Assembly: GCA_009667805.1 (NCBI GenBank)
Contig: CM019064.1
Span: 268,999,662-269,063,661, forward strand
Reading direction: 5' to 3'
Origin: Leptobrachium leishanense
Taxonomy: Eukaryota > Chordata > Amphibia > Anura > Megophryidae
Length of the DNA: 64,000 nt
Positions within the stretch are counted from its first letter, which is position 1. The number at the start of each line of letters is the position of its first letter. Below the pieces are notes generated by a model. The model made no database searches and was not told where the DNA came from. It saw only the letters and a program-made list of their open reading frames with translations. Below, piece after piece: positions 13,543 to 24,849 of the stretch. The position numbers and the translations under genes are program-made.

Positions 13543-16508
13543 CTATTGTTTTATGATTAAACACTTAAAATGGGCTATGTCTGGGGATGGTGGATCACTT
13601 AAGGAAGAGGAGGAGGGGAGGTACCAGGGTGTCACCTTCCATTGGACTCCAGGTCCCTCCTTGCACAGTATATATTTGCTTCATATGTTACATTAAAGTT
13701 TATCTGTTGTACGCATTACCGAGTGCTACCTAATTTCTAGGGAATTCTATAATCACTCTTTCATTGTACCTATCCTTAAGCTTCAGCTAAGGGCTGGAGA
13801 AGGCATGAAAGATCGCTGGTGGGAGAACAGATGTCCTGTTAAAGAGGAGCATTATCAGATGTAACCCAGTTAGGGTGATGAGATCTATTACAAGTAGTGG
13901 TTCTTATAATGTATGTAATACTTGAATACCGAATTATTGGTCTTATTATGTATATGTTGAATTCAGGTATGTAAGTCTTGCTACAGTGCTCTGAGAAAAA
14001 GACCAAAGACTGTGTTCATTATTGAACTGTATATTTGTGGGAATATGTCATTGTGTAAACCATTTACACATTGGAGCAAACCAGAGACTGACTTTGACTA
14101 GAGCCTGTTTGCTCCACTTCAGCAAATGTAGCAGGAGATTCTGGGTAAGGTATGCAAATGAGGTCCACAGTCTCTCACTTTTTTGCATCAAAACTCTGCT
14201 GGAGCAAACACTCCATGTATTTAATATTAGCAGATGCAACAATTATCTATGATACTCAGAAGCCTGGAATTAGTTTGGGTTCTTGAATTTGGGTCTCTGG
14301 GACTTTCAAGAAGCCCTTCAGGTCTTCATCAGCGATCTTATTCTCTAAACGGTTTAGCTTCATTACAGAAACATTTTCCAGTCGCAAGATTCACCTAGAT
14401 TCAATAACGGATATATTACGCGACCGGATTTAGCCAGTGACAGGGAATAGTAAAATGATCATCTATTTCCTGGGAGAAAAAAATGAAATGCACTGACTGG
14501 GTCCACTCATATATGTATACAAGATATATGATATCAATCCTTCATCTTCACTGTCACATAAAGATATGTAAGATAAATGTCAAATAAAAACCAACGTCAG
14601 TTTCAGAATGTGAATGGATTTTAAATATATAACAGTCAAGGCATACTTTTCGATTCACTGATTTGTATGATAACATGCGTTCACTGCTAGAGGAGTGTTA
14701 TAAAATGTTAACAAACTCTATGTTCTTTTGGCCGCGAGGTGCCTGCATGAACAACATCCATTTAGCAAGCAATGCTGAACTGTCACTGCATGCCGACGAA
14801 ATTGGACAAATGCGTAAGTGCGTAAGAACCGAGGGAAAGAGGAGTCTCAGTTCAGTAATGCTACTGATGGAATGAAAGGTAATAACTTTCTAAACCTTCA
14901 TGCACAGCACCCACCCAAGGGATCTTGAGTTCTTCTGCATTCCTGAACCCAGGTGAAAAGAGGCAAAAATTTAGATTGCCGAGCAGTCAGCTCTAATCTC
15001 ATGTTACTTAGAGTTTGCAGTATGTCTAAGGCAGTGAGCTGGAAAACTGTAAATGTTACAGCAAGCTATTAACCTTACTAGTCAACCACAACCTTTAGTT
15101 TTGTACGCTACTCTGCTTTTTCTCTCTTCAAAAATGGTTTGTTCCAATATTTCTCCCCTCGGAGCAATTTTAGCGGAACAGAAGAGCTTTACAGATTTTA
15201 AGTGTTTACTAAAAAGCTGAAGTCATCTCTTGTTTTCTGGAGGCTTGAGTTCTAAGAATGCTGTAAACATATTTGCATGCAATAATTACTGCAAGTACTT
15301 GGCTAAGTTATTTGAACTTTAAATACTTTTATGGCTCAATTAAGCAGAAGTGCAGATACCGGGGACATTTACAAATGCGTGCAAGGCTTTTTGAAAATTG
15401 CTTTGATTAAATTACTCATTTTAACCCTTTATAGAATTTATGCAATTTAGCACCACTCAAATCGTTCTGCAAGTTCAGCTTAATTTGGCGTGAGCTGGGA
15501 CATAACTAGATCTATTTTATCATTATGCAATACTAAGCTAATAGTGAGCTTGAAGAGCAGCTCTGAATATCCACTGCATCAGTCTGCTTCAATCTGTCAG
15601 ACAAGTTTTGTTATTCCCTTCGCTCTTTGAATCTAGCTCAGCGGAATTTATTGGCACTGTATAAATAAATGATAACAATAATACTAGCTTTTAAAAAGGG
15701 CATTTTTATGCTTTAAGACTACAACATTCTTCAGTGCATCAAGCATCACAAAATCCCATTGATTTTGATTACCCTTTAAGGAGGAGGATATGTGTGTTTC
15801 AATGAGATGGCGTTTAGAATAGCAAAGGCCTGCAAATTTATCAGCGCTGTGAGATTTATTTATTTACCATTCTATAAAACTTTTTTATTTGTGAAGATGT
15901 TGCAGGCAATGACTATGATAAGTATAAGTAACTGAGTTCAATCAATTGCATGATTGATGTGATTTGTGGACAATGATATGGCTTTACTTCAATATGTGCG
16001 ATAATGCTGCCAATTTCCTAAATGTCCAATAAATAAATAGATAAAACCCACTAACATGCTAGTGTATTTCAAACTCATGCAACACAACTGACAACACATC
16101 CATCAATCAATACAAATCACATGCCTATCAGTTGAGGACACCTTTATTGTCCCTATTATGATAAATTTGCTATAACTGATCTAAATACATGAAGGAGGAT
16201 TTTATTTCTGCAGTAGCACACAGAGGGACTATTATATTGAATTTTCACTGGAAATCAAAAATATGTATAAGGAAAACCTAACACAATATGCACAGAGTAG
16301 GATTATTCTAGGCTGCAAGTACTATATCTAAATGGGAAAAATTTTGATATCTGATCTGCTAGGCTGCCTCAACAAAGTAATCTCAAAGATAAAAATAAAA
16401 CAATCAGGCACAGCAAGAAAAAGGAAAAAGGAGGGTCTTTATGATGGCAATGTCTCGGTTGCAGCTGCAACCTTTATGCGAGAATGTTTTGTGTCAGTGT
16501 GTGCAGCG
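13543..16508. other. Mostly unique non-coding sequence
   Basis: About 3 kb of AT-rich sequence without recognisable exons or terminal repeats, apart from a short L2-like tail near 15600-15690. It could be intergenic or intronic host DNA. Confidence 0.5.
15600..15690 (+). repeat. L2-like LINE 3' tail fragment
   Basis: The string CGGAATTTATTGGCACTGTA followed by TAAATAAATGATAACAATAA matches the style of the 3' terminus of vertebrate L2-like elements (compare CGGAAACTGTTGTCGCTATA at 48360). Only the tail is visible. Confidence 0.6.
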
Positions 16509-16560
16509 TCCCTAAAACCCTTTACAGCATTGGGGGTTGAATAATTTTGAACACAACTGT
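16509..16560 (+). mobile_element. Orphan right end of the Tc1 element
   Basis: These 52 bp, ending GGGGTTGAATAATTTTGAAC then ACAACTGTA, match 5904-5956 without a difference that I can see. No matching left end or transposase is nearby, so this is a deletion remnant or an extremely shortened copy. Confidence 0.85.
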
Positions 16561-16594
16561 ATGCTAGTGTACACTGGGACAGGGTGACTGGTAG

Positions 16595-16788
16595 CAGTGG
16601 CGTAGCATGGGGGGCATGTGTGTTTTTTTATTATATTGGTATTTTGTCAATATACAATACATGTGCGGTAAGGGATCAATACACTACTGGTGGAAGGGAA
16701 TCAGGGTGTGTTACCACCTCCACAGGTTGGAGGGGGGCGTGCAATTCTTGCCTTGCCCCGGGCGCTGACAACCCACACTACACCACTG
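16595..16788. mobile_element. Short hAT-like MITE (tentative)
   Basis: Starts CAGTGGCGTAGCATGGGGGG and ends CCACACTACACCACTG, a plausible inverted-repeat pair of hAT type. I find no clean 8-bp duplication. A partial 55-bp satellite unit follows at 16789-16825. Confidence 0.5.
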
Positions 16789-17052
16789 CACATTATGTGA
16801 GTTTTATAGCTCTGTGAACTGCGTTGGTGTTTTTTTTCTTCTTCTGTGGGGGCAGCATTTAATTCTTGGAGCCAGGCAGCACAATGTCTTTGGTTGGACC
16901 CATTTGTATTTTGCATAAAATTTAAATTCATTCACCTCATTATTATGGTGGGTCAGTGAACTGCATTTTTACCTTTTTTGCTCGAGTCTGGGGTGCAAAA
17001 GGGAGTATATGCCCCGGGTGCCAAATGCCCTAAGTCAGTGGTGTGTTTAGGT

Positions 17053-18134
17053 TAGGGATGTGCGTTTCGGGATTTCGGAACTTTCACGAAATTTCCCGAT
17101 TCGTGCATTCTGATCCGGCCGACTTTCCTAAATTTTTTGGATCCGAAAACAGCAGAGCCGAACAAATTTCCGAGCCGAAACCAAAACTTTTCAGAATTTT
17201 CGAATGGACTAGAAATGTGTAAAATTGAAATTCATTTTTGTTCCATTCGTGATTTCGGCTCCATTCCTGATTTCGGTTCCATTTCAGTAATTTCGGACAT
17301 CGTATTTTTCGGTTATATCGCTGATTCTGTAATTTTGTATCATTCCCATCTCAATGTATCCTTCTTGTAAAGCCAGATAAATCTCAATGTATCCTTCTTG
17401 TAAAACCAGAGAAATCTCAATGTATCCTTCTTGTAAAACCAGAGAAATCTCAATGTATCCTTCTTGTAAAACCAGAGAAATCTCAATGTATCTTTCTTGT
17501 AAAACCAGAGAAATCTCAATGTATCCTTCTTGTAAAACCAGAGAAATCTCAATGTATCCTTCCCTGGAAACCAGAGAATTCTCAATGTATCCTTCCCGGG
17601 AAACCAGAGAAATCTCAATGTATTCTTCTTGTAAAACATGAGAAATCTCAATGTATCCTTGTAAAACCAGAGAAATCTCAATGTATCCTTCCCGGAAAAA
17701 CATGAGAAATCTCAATGTATCTTTCGCGGGAAACCAGAGAAATCTCAATGTATCCTTCTTGTAAAACCAGAGAAATCTCAATGTATCCTTCCAGGGAAAC
17801 CAGAAAAATCTCAATGTATCCTTCCAGGGAAACCAGAGAAATCTCAATGTATCTTTCCTGGGAAACCAGAGAAATCTCAATGTATCCTTCTTGTAAAACA
17901 CGAGAAATCGTATCGTATCGACAGAAATATCGGATCCGAAAAACCATTAGTTTACGTCAAAACGAATAGACACTTTGAAACGAGGAGAACAGATGTTCCG
18001 AAAAACACGAAAATTTCCGAAATCACGAAAAACGAACCGAAATGGAAATCGGCCAAAACGAGCCGAACCGAAAATTTACAAAATCCGAACGAACCGAACT
18101 GAATCGAACCGAAAAAAAACGGTACACAAGTCTA
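17053..18134. mobile_element. hAT-like MITE family 3 (TTTCGG-rich), copy 1
   Basis: Starts TAGGGATGTGCGTTTCGGGA and ends CGGTACACAAGTCTA, an imperfect inverted repeat, flanked by a perfect 8-bp duplication GTTTAGGT (17045-17052 and 18135-18142). The insertion is within the left terminal region of copy B. Sub-terminal sequence is packed with TTCGG/CCGAA motifs on both sides. A 33-bp minisatellite fills the middle. A second copy lies in the retroviral RT at 62007-62552. Confidence 0.92.
17345..17905. repeat. 33-bp minisatellite
   Basis: About 17 tandem units of the form GAGAAATCTCAATGTATCCT plus TCTTGTAAAACCA. Because 33 is a multiple of three, several frames stay open on both strands and produce fake repeat proteins of up to 205 residues. 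The unit equals a piece of a dispersed repeat seen at 48520-48560 (reverse) and at 10430-10455 and 20975-21003. Confidence 0.95.
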
Positions 18135-18217
18135 GTTTAGGTTTTGTGCAGCCCTAGGCCTGACTAAACTCGTGCACCCCCTAATTTAAATTTGAGTCAC
18201 CCCTTCCTGTCAAGGGC

Positions 18218-19506
18218 TGTCAAGGAGCTGGTTCCGGGGTGGCAGGTTTGAGCCCAATGTGCAATGATGGGAAATAGAAAGACGTATATGAACAAAAAGG
18301 GGTTTATTGAGAATAAGGCATAAGAGGCAGTAAACAAATATGAATAAACAATTATGTAGCTGGGTAAGAAGAAAGGAAAACACTGTATAAATAATAATCA
18401 GCAATAAGAAACTAAAAGGCAAGATGAGAGAAAGGTAGACCAAAAGTAACAAAACTATACTACACTAAACTATACTACTAGATATAAAGAAAAAGAGTAG
18501 ATTAAACTTAGAGCAGGGTTAAACCAGATATGGAGAGAAATAGGAGAAGGAAGAGAGAAGGAGATCTTTAGAAAGAATAAATAGAAAGAATAGAAACGGA
18601 AGAGTCTTTGAGGCAGAGGGTCCTGGGTATGCAGGGATCCTGGATCTGCGGAGTGAGGGGGTCTTAGATCTGTAGAGCGAGGGGGTCCTGGATCTGTAGA
18701 GCGAGGGGGTCCTGGATCTGTAGAGCGAGGGGGTCCTGGATAGGATATAGGGCGGCGACAACTGTAGGACCTGCGGGATGCAGGGCAGCAGGTTGAGGAT
18801 TCTGCAGGATGCAGGGCAGCGGGTTGAGGATTCTGCAGGATGCAGGGCAGCGGGTTGAGGATTCTGCAGGATGCAGGGCAGCGGGTTGAGGATTCTGCAG
18901 GATGCAGGGCAGCGGGTTGAGGATTCTGCAGGATGCAGGGCAGCGGGTTGAGGATTCTGCAGGATGCAGTGCAGCGGGTTGAGGATTCTGCAGGATGCAG
19001 TGCAGCGGGTTGAGGATTCTGCAGGATGCAGGGCAGCGGGTTGTGGATTCTGCAGGATGCAGGGCAGCGGGATTGTGAGGAGTCGGCAGCAGTAGATCTT
19101 TAAACAGGATCTGTAGCAGGAGGTCTTTATACAGGGTCTGTAGCAGAAGATCTTTAAACAAGTTCTGTAGCAGAATACCTTTAGACAGGATCTGTAGCAG
19201 GATATCTTTAAGGCTGGAGACTGTAGAGGGGTTATCTGCAGAACGTAGAGAAGGCAGGATGCAACAAGGGTCTGAGCAGGTATCAGGAACTGGAGTAGCT
19301 TCTTGCTAGTGAAGAAAATACTAAGTTAATGAAGAAGCATTTAGTGATAGGTGTGGTCCTCTTTTATAGAGGAGAAATCAGGAGGCATTAGCTAGCACCT
19401 GGTTCCTAGCTCAGCAAGGCTTTTCAGGAGGGCCACTGCTACTCATACCACTATCAGGCAACTTGTTCTTAGTTCTCTTGCGGCGCCGGCGGCAAGGCAC
19501 ATGACA
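18218..19506 (-). mobile_element. Solo-LTR-like element (minus orientation)
   Basis: Begins TGTCAAGGAGCTGG and ends GGCACATGACA, so it has the 5'-TG..CA-3' ends of an LTR. It is flanked by a perfect 5-bp duplication AGGGC (18213-18217 and 19507-19511). On the minus strand an AATAAA-type signal occurs near 18303, close to one end, and TATAAAAG-type sequence occurs near 19371, which suggests minus-strand orientation. There is no internal coding region, which fits a solo LTR. At about 1.29 kb it is long because two minisatellites have expanded inside. Retrovirus versus Ty3/gypsy origin cannot be decided. Confidence 0.8.
18640..19085. repeat. Two adjacent minisatellites in the LTR
   Basis: At 18640-18745 a unit of about 24-25 bp (GTAGAGCGAGGGGGTCCTGG plus ATCT) repeats about four times. 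At 18770-19080 a 31-bp unit (GAGGATTCTGCAGGATGCAG plus GGCAGCGGGTT) repeats about nine times. Some units carry AGTGCAG instead of AGGGCAG, showing array spread of a variant. Confidence 0.93.
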
Positions 19507-19734
19507 AGGGCACACCTCTTCCTGGTTAATCCCCACCCTTCCTCTTTAAGCTCCGCCTTTTCCTCTCTTTATATTAAAAGTGGATACCAAGTGCCTACTT
19601 GTATATTTTGTATACCATTTCAAATGTATCTAATGAGATAAATAAAATTATGAAATGTTTAAATTCAAGCATTTTTACAAAGAACAGCCATGCATGTCAA
19701 GTATACTGGATCATAGCCGCTCTAATTGGTTGAA

Positions 19735-20090
19735 CAATAAAATCCACAGAAACGTGCACTGCATATGAGCCTATCACAGCTGCACAGCAATAAAACCCAC
19801 AGAAATGGGCACTGTGTATGAGCATATCAGAACTGCACAGCAATAAAACTCACAGTAATGTGCAGTGTGTATCACAGAATCCACAGCAACAAAACTCCCA
19901 GCAATGCAGTATGTATGAGTGTATCAGAATCCACAGCAATAAAACTCCCAGCAATGCAATGTGCGGTGTGTGTGTCAGCGTATCAGAATTCACAGCAATA
20001 AAACTCCCAGCAATGCAATGTGCGGTGTGTATAAGTGCATTAGAATCCACTGCAATAAAACTCCCAGCAAACCGAGTGAATACGAGCAAT
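19735..20090 (+). repeat. 55-bp satellite array inside hAT copy B
   Basis: Six to seven units like those at 9365-9680, each with CAGCAATAAAACTC. The order of unit variants near the right end (GTGCATTAGAATCCACTGCA) matches copy A, so the array was already present in the common ancestor of A and B. Confidence 0.92.
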
Positions 20091-20365
20091 TATTTATTCT
20101 ATATTTACCAGCCTCTGTCTGCGGTAGGGCTGTGTGCAGAGTCAGCAGGGACTGTGTACATTTTCAGCAGGAGGTCCCTCCAGGCCACGTTAGGATCGCG
20201 GCTGTGCCTGTGCATGGAGCCATCTTGTCAGCAGTGGGGTACCACTGCAAGAGGTTGCACCGTGGCTTTGATTCCCTTCCCGGTGGGTGTTCAGTCAGAA
20301 TAGAGTGAGAGTCCGTGTTAACGAAAGGGCAGGCAGCTGCGTGCGTGCGTGTCACGTGGTTCAGC

Positions 20366-20402
20366 CAGTCAGGTGGTACTGAGACTCAGTACCACCTGAC
20401 TG
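20366..20402. repeat. Perfect 37-nt palindrome
   Basis: CAGTCAGGTGGTACTGAG, one A, then its exact reverse complement: two 18-nt arms with a 1-nt spacer. Copy A (9823-9850) has only the left arm, in diverged form. The palindrome sits exactly where copy B lacks about 430 bp present in copy A. Confidence 0.97.
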
Positions 20403-20467
20403 TCTGTGCAGGGAACTACAGAACACCAAAATGTTGGCGTCATTTCGGTGCTCTGTGAGTAACCCAT

Positions 20468-20902
20468 TAAGGCTAAGGTCAGACGAAAGCATTTTTAACG
20501 TGCGTTTAGCCGCACGAAATCACGGCCGTGCTAGCAGCAAATGACGTCCAATGCCGGGGAACATACGACGAACGGCCGCACGAACGTTCGTCCGTGCAAC
20601 GCAAGTGGCAAGCGAATGCATTTTTTCGAGAACGTCAAACCGCTACTACTGACGTACAGAGTGCGCTGTGGCCGCATAGCGGCGTGTTTGCGTGATTGGG
20701 AGAAGTCAGACGCTGCACACGTCCGGCCAACATAACGTCCAGACGCAAAAGGGTTTTATTGATGATCCGTACAAAATCACGGACGAAAATGCGCATCGTA
20801 TGACCGCTATCGCATATTCCGTGAAAAAATACGTCCATTCGTTCGAACGCACTTTTTCACGGACAACGTGAAAAATGCGTTCGTCTGACCCTAGCCTTAG
20901 TG
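20468..20902. mobile_element. MITE family 4 (GGCTAAGGTCAGACG), copy 1
   Basis: Left end TTAAGGCTAAGGTCAGACGA, right end TCGTCTGACCCTAGCCTTAG. The inverted repeats extend inward through AACGTGCGTT-like and ACGTGAAAAATGCGTTCG-like sequence. It is CpG-rich compared with its surroundings. A second copy in reverse orientation is at 25876-26312. TTA/TAG flanks suggest a 2-3 bp duplication as in PIF/Harbinger, but the superfamily is not proven. Confidence 0.85.
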
Positions 20903-21187
20903 GTGAGGTTTTTTGCTGCCCCCTGGAAAGTGAAAGCCTAGGCCTTGCCTACCCAGGACATACTTGAAAATTAGTGAAATCTCAATGTATCCTTCCTGGT
21001 AAAATACTTTGCAAAAGTAAAAAAAATATATATATTTTTTTAGGGGTGGGGCCACCCGGTGCGGGCTGCCGCCCCCTGGAAAGTGCCGCCCTAGGCCTAG
21101 GCCTTGTCGGCCTAGGCCAAAATACACCACTGCCCTAAGTACACCTCTGTTGGGCTCTATTCCACAGTTGCAACTAAGATGAAAATC

Positions 21188-23194
21188 AGAGTTGTGCATT
21201 TTGTTTCGTTCCAAATCAAAATTCAGACGAAATTTACTGATTCGTATTTCGGAAGCATATTTGAAATAATGAATCAGTTCCGTCTGAAACGGAACGAAAA
21301 CAAAACAGATCGAAATGAAATATAACAAATTGATTCAGTTTTTAACTAATCGATTCGTTATGCCGTTTCCCGTTCAGCACCGTGCCCCTGTCCATTGTAT
21401 TCAGCACCATGGACAGTGCCATGGTACCGTTCAGTGGCAGTGAAATTCCACATAGACAAGTAATGGTTAACCTATTCAGAGAACGCGTACAGCACCGAAA
21501 TGTCAATAAAATACCCTGATTTTTGGTGGTTTGTTCGACAGGTATGAACAAATGAATCCCATAGGTTTCAATGTAAAAAATATGCCCCATTTTTATTAAA
21601 TATTTATTCAACCCTTTATTATTTTCACTTGCTGCAAAAAGTCTTTTAATTTATTTTATAGGATTTTTTTAGGGATTTTTTGGTGAATTTTTTTTCTTTG
21701 CTGAACTCAGCAGGTTTTTGTTCTTTCCTTCAGTCTGGCTGCCTTTGATGGGTGCTGTCCTTGGTGTGAAAACCAATTTAGCCCCAAGGAAAGCAGCACT
21801 GCAGAGTTGCTGTTCTTGGTGCTGAATCGGATTCAGCACCAAGGACAGGGGGATTATGTAGCTTTTATTTTTCTCCCTAATCTAAGTAATTAACCCTTTC
21901 ACTGCTGAGCCATTTCACACATCTGTGCTGAGCTCATTTTTCCCGGTTTCGCTCATCATGTTTAAACGCGATTTGAAGTCACATTTTATTATACAACCCA
22001 GATATATTATATATCGTTCTTTCCGGCAGACTAGGCAGATTCATAATATATCATTATTATATGTATATGTCATGTCCGGCCTGAATATTATAACACAAAA
22101 TGCAATAAAAATTGAATTTTCAATCCTCTACATTGTGTAAAGTGTTTTTTCCCACATTTTATTATGCGAGCCTTTTCGGTTATATTTTCTATGGGGTGCG
22201 CTTGTTAAAACAATTTAGAAATAGGGACTCGTTACATTTTTGTTGGGGAAAATTACGTGTTTTTTAGACCCCCCATAGAAAAAATCGTTAGTGCAGCATC
22301 ATTGTTCACATTATAATTGAAATGAGAACAATATTGATGCATTAATAAAACAAAAAAAAACAAAAAAACAGTTTTTACATTTTTTTTATTTTTAATTTAT
22401 TTTTTTAATTTTATTTTTATTTTCTTACATGTTACATGGTCATGTTTAGTATCATTGGAAAGGCCATGCTCTCGCCGTTCCAATGATACCAAACATTAAT
22501 CCCTAGCTATCACGGATCGGGAGATAGGGGGTTCATTGGAACCCCTATCTCCACCATAGGTGGCAGCTAGGGGTTAATTGAAGAACTGGCACCATCGCGC
22601 TATGTGTCGTCAGGGGGATATCGCGGAAGCTTGGCCGACATCCAAGATGTCGGCCAGCTCTGGGAGGGGACCGCGATACGGCGCCTGTTGGCGCTGTATC
22701 ACGATCCAGCCCCCTAGGGGTTAAAGACAGCCGCCGCTTGGAAGGGCAGGCTGTGCCCTTCCAAACGGTGCCTGCCTTTTCTCGGTGGCCCGCACGGATG
22801 GGGAGGGAGAGAGGTCCAAAGGACCTCCCCTTCAGGCACCTTCCCCGCACTCGCGGGGGGGGTGCCTGTAATAGACGTCATATCGTGCCCGCCTGGGTCC
22901 CGGAGGCTGGGCTGACATCGAGGATGGGGGCCACCGCGATCGCCGCTGCAAAGGGAGGACGTGCTCAACGCGTCCTCCGCATGGAAGGGGTTAATTAATC
23001 CGTTTCACATTCTGAAATAATGAATAAAAACGAAATAACGAATTGATCCGAAATACAAATTACTAATCTCCCAAAATAACGGATCGATCCAAAATGCGAA
23101 TCACGGTAACTTAACGAGCACACCGAAACAAGCTACAAAAACGTAACGGATCGATCAGAAAAGAAACAAAATGTTTCATTGTGCACATGTCTAA
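21188..23194. mobile_element. hAT-like TTTCGG-type composite MITE
   Basis: Left end AGAGTTGTGCATTTTGTTTC and right end whose reverse complement is AGACATGTGCACAATGAAAC form an imperfect terminal inverted repeat. Sub-terminal sequence is rich in GATCCGAAAT/ATTTCGG motifs. No clean target duplication is visible. It contains a piggyBac-type MITE (21890-22994) and a stretch (21470-21680) related to the Harbinger-type MITE interior. Confidence 0.7.
21890..22994. mobile_element. piggyBac-type MITE, copy 1
   Basis: Flanked by TTAA (21890-21893 and 22991-22994). The ends read TTAACCCTTTCACTGC and GCATGGAAGGGGTTAA. The interior (TGTGCTGAG..TTCGCTCATCATGTTTAA, then TTATATATCGTTCTTTCCGG) closely matches 50657-51890. 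It contains hairpins such as GGCCGACATCCAAGATGTCG. It has no transposase. Confidence 0.88.
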
Positions 23195-24845
23195 TGGAAA
23201 CAATAAATAAGAGAATCTGCGCCTGCAGATTTTCCTTACTGTCTCCGTTCTAACACAGCTATTTTGGGGTAGACACTTTGTTAGCATCTGGCCCATGAAG
23301 AAAGTGTAAGATGCCCGATAATGGCAGCAGTGCCACAAGTATTTGCTCTAGGACTTCATGGAACCCTACTTGGCCCAGTTGCAAGCGCTGCAAAAAATCG
23401 TTCAGTGCCACAGATGAATTGTAAGGGAAGACTGGGAACTAGGGATGCACTTTTTTTTCAGGTACTCTTCGATACCGAGTACCAATATTTTTATTTAATG
23501 TCATGTGAACGCTTTCAAGTAAAGGATTTAGAATTTTTGCTGAAAGCCTGTCCAGTTTATGTTAATATTGAAATGATTGGCCAGACACCCCATTTACCCA
23601 CTGCACAGCCTGCACACGCCCTGACCACACACAGACACCAGAGACACATGTATACTCAGTCCCCAGATACATGTATACCCACCCAGATCCCAGATATAAT
23701 ATACCCACTCAGACCCCATAGGCACAGCCAACTCTTCTGCTCCATGTCTTTGAAGGCCCTAAACCAACACTGTCTCCAGTTGCTGACCCAATAAGCACCA
23801 TTTTGGTTTTTCCGTTATAAAACAATTTTTTGTACTATGGTTATATATCTATATATAAACACCTGGAAAAAAGTTCCTGTGGGAACTGAAAAGTTGGTCT
23901 ACCATTAATTATTTTTTTTTCGTTCATTAACCCTTTGTCGGTGGTGCGGACTTTGTTTTTGATTTATATACACAGACACCATTGCCTAGATGTATTGTAT
24001 ATTCCTAAGAGTAAACTAAAGTATTTTGAGTGTTAAGTCCACCATAAAAACAATCAAGTATTTTTCCAGCAAAGCTATATTTACTTTGTAATCAGTTTGT
24101 AATCTATCAGTTCCCTGGACCAGCAATTTATGGTTCACTGAACAATATTCGACTAATCTTTTAAAATGCAATACTGCATATTTTTTATGCTTTCAACTTC
24201 TTATGTTCCTGCTGCACAACCATTATTTATCAGATTTTAAGTCCTTGAGTTATGTACTTTTAAAATGCAAAATTCTGTTGTTTTATCTAGAATTACTGAA
24301 AATATAAATAATTCATTTTTCTTGATGTTTTGATGACCTCAGTATATTTTTAGTATGAATGTGTTTTGGGTTTAAAAATGGTTTACTTTAAAAATGATGA
24401 CCTTTACACATCAGCTTGGATATGGTGGCCGACATACTGTGCGTAAATATGATTTACATTTAAAACAAATGCGTAAAAGATTTCTCAGTCTGTAAGGACT
24501 TGATCACTCAAAAATGCTTGGTTAGTTGGTTAGACACATGGTTGGTTTGGGCTTCTGAACTGGCATTGGTATGGGCAGAGAGCAGGGCATAGGGTCACAA
24601 CAAAGCTATCAGATTGGGGCCAAGAGATCTTTTTAATTTCAACAGCCAGTCCCAGGCAGGGCCAACTAGAATCTTTAGATACCCTGTGCAAAAATCTTCT
24701 TGGTGCTCATCCTTAGCCACAGACATTCTTATTCACACCCCCTCACCGAGTACCTCCCACCATATAAAACCTCCCATCCGTATTAACCCCAAAGAGATTA
24801 GAAAGCTTGATAATAAAGTATAATATATAACTCTTCAATAAAACT
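23195..24845. other. No recognisable gene
   Basis: AT-rich sequence. A hAT-type end TAGGGATGCAC at 23440 has no visible partner. A CA-rich stretch at 23585-23720 gives an open frame without domain content. Confidence 0.45.
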
Positions 24846-24849
24846 ACAT

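Larger units (their letters stand above)
17036..21132. mobile_element. hAT-like MITE family 1, copy B (composite)
   Basis: Ends match copy A (CAGTGGTGTGTTTAGG and CCTAGGCCAAAATACACCACTG-type) and are flanked by a perfect 8-bp duplication CCCTAAGT (17028-17035 and 21133-21140). Three later insertions lie inside: a TTTCGG-rich hAT-like element (17053-18134), an LTR-like element (18218-19506) and a MITE (about 20468-20902). Compared with copy A about 430 bp are missing next to a perfect palindrome at 20366-20402. Confidence 0.93.

Noticed and set aside
17284..17947. Repeat proteins of up to 205 residues on both strands
   Set aside because: They come from a 33-bp minisatellite whose period is a multiple of three; no start context or domain.
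17345..19085. Regular repeats that might look like a CRISPR array
   Set aside because: Units are contiguous without unique spacers, in a vertebrate transposon context with no cas-like genes.
23321..23794. 157-codon plus-strand frame
   Set aside because: Passes through a hAT-type end and a CA-rich stretch; no recognisable domain or codon pattern.
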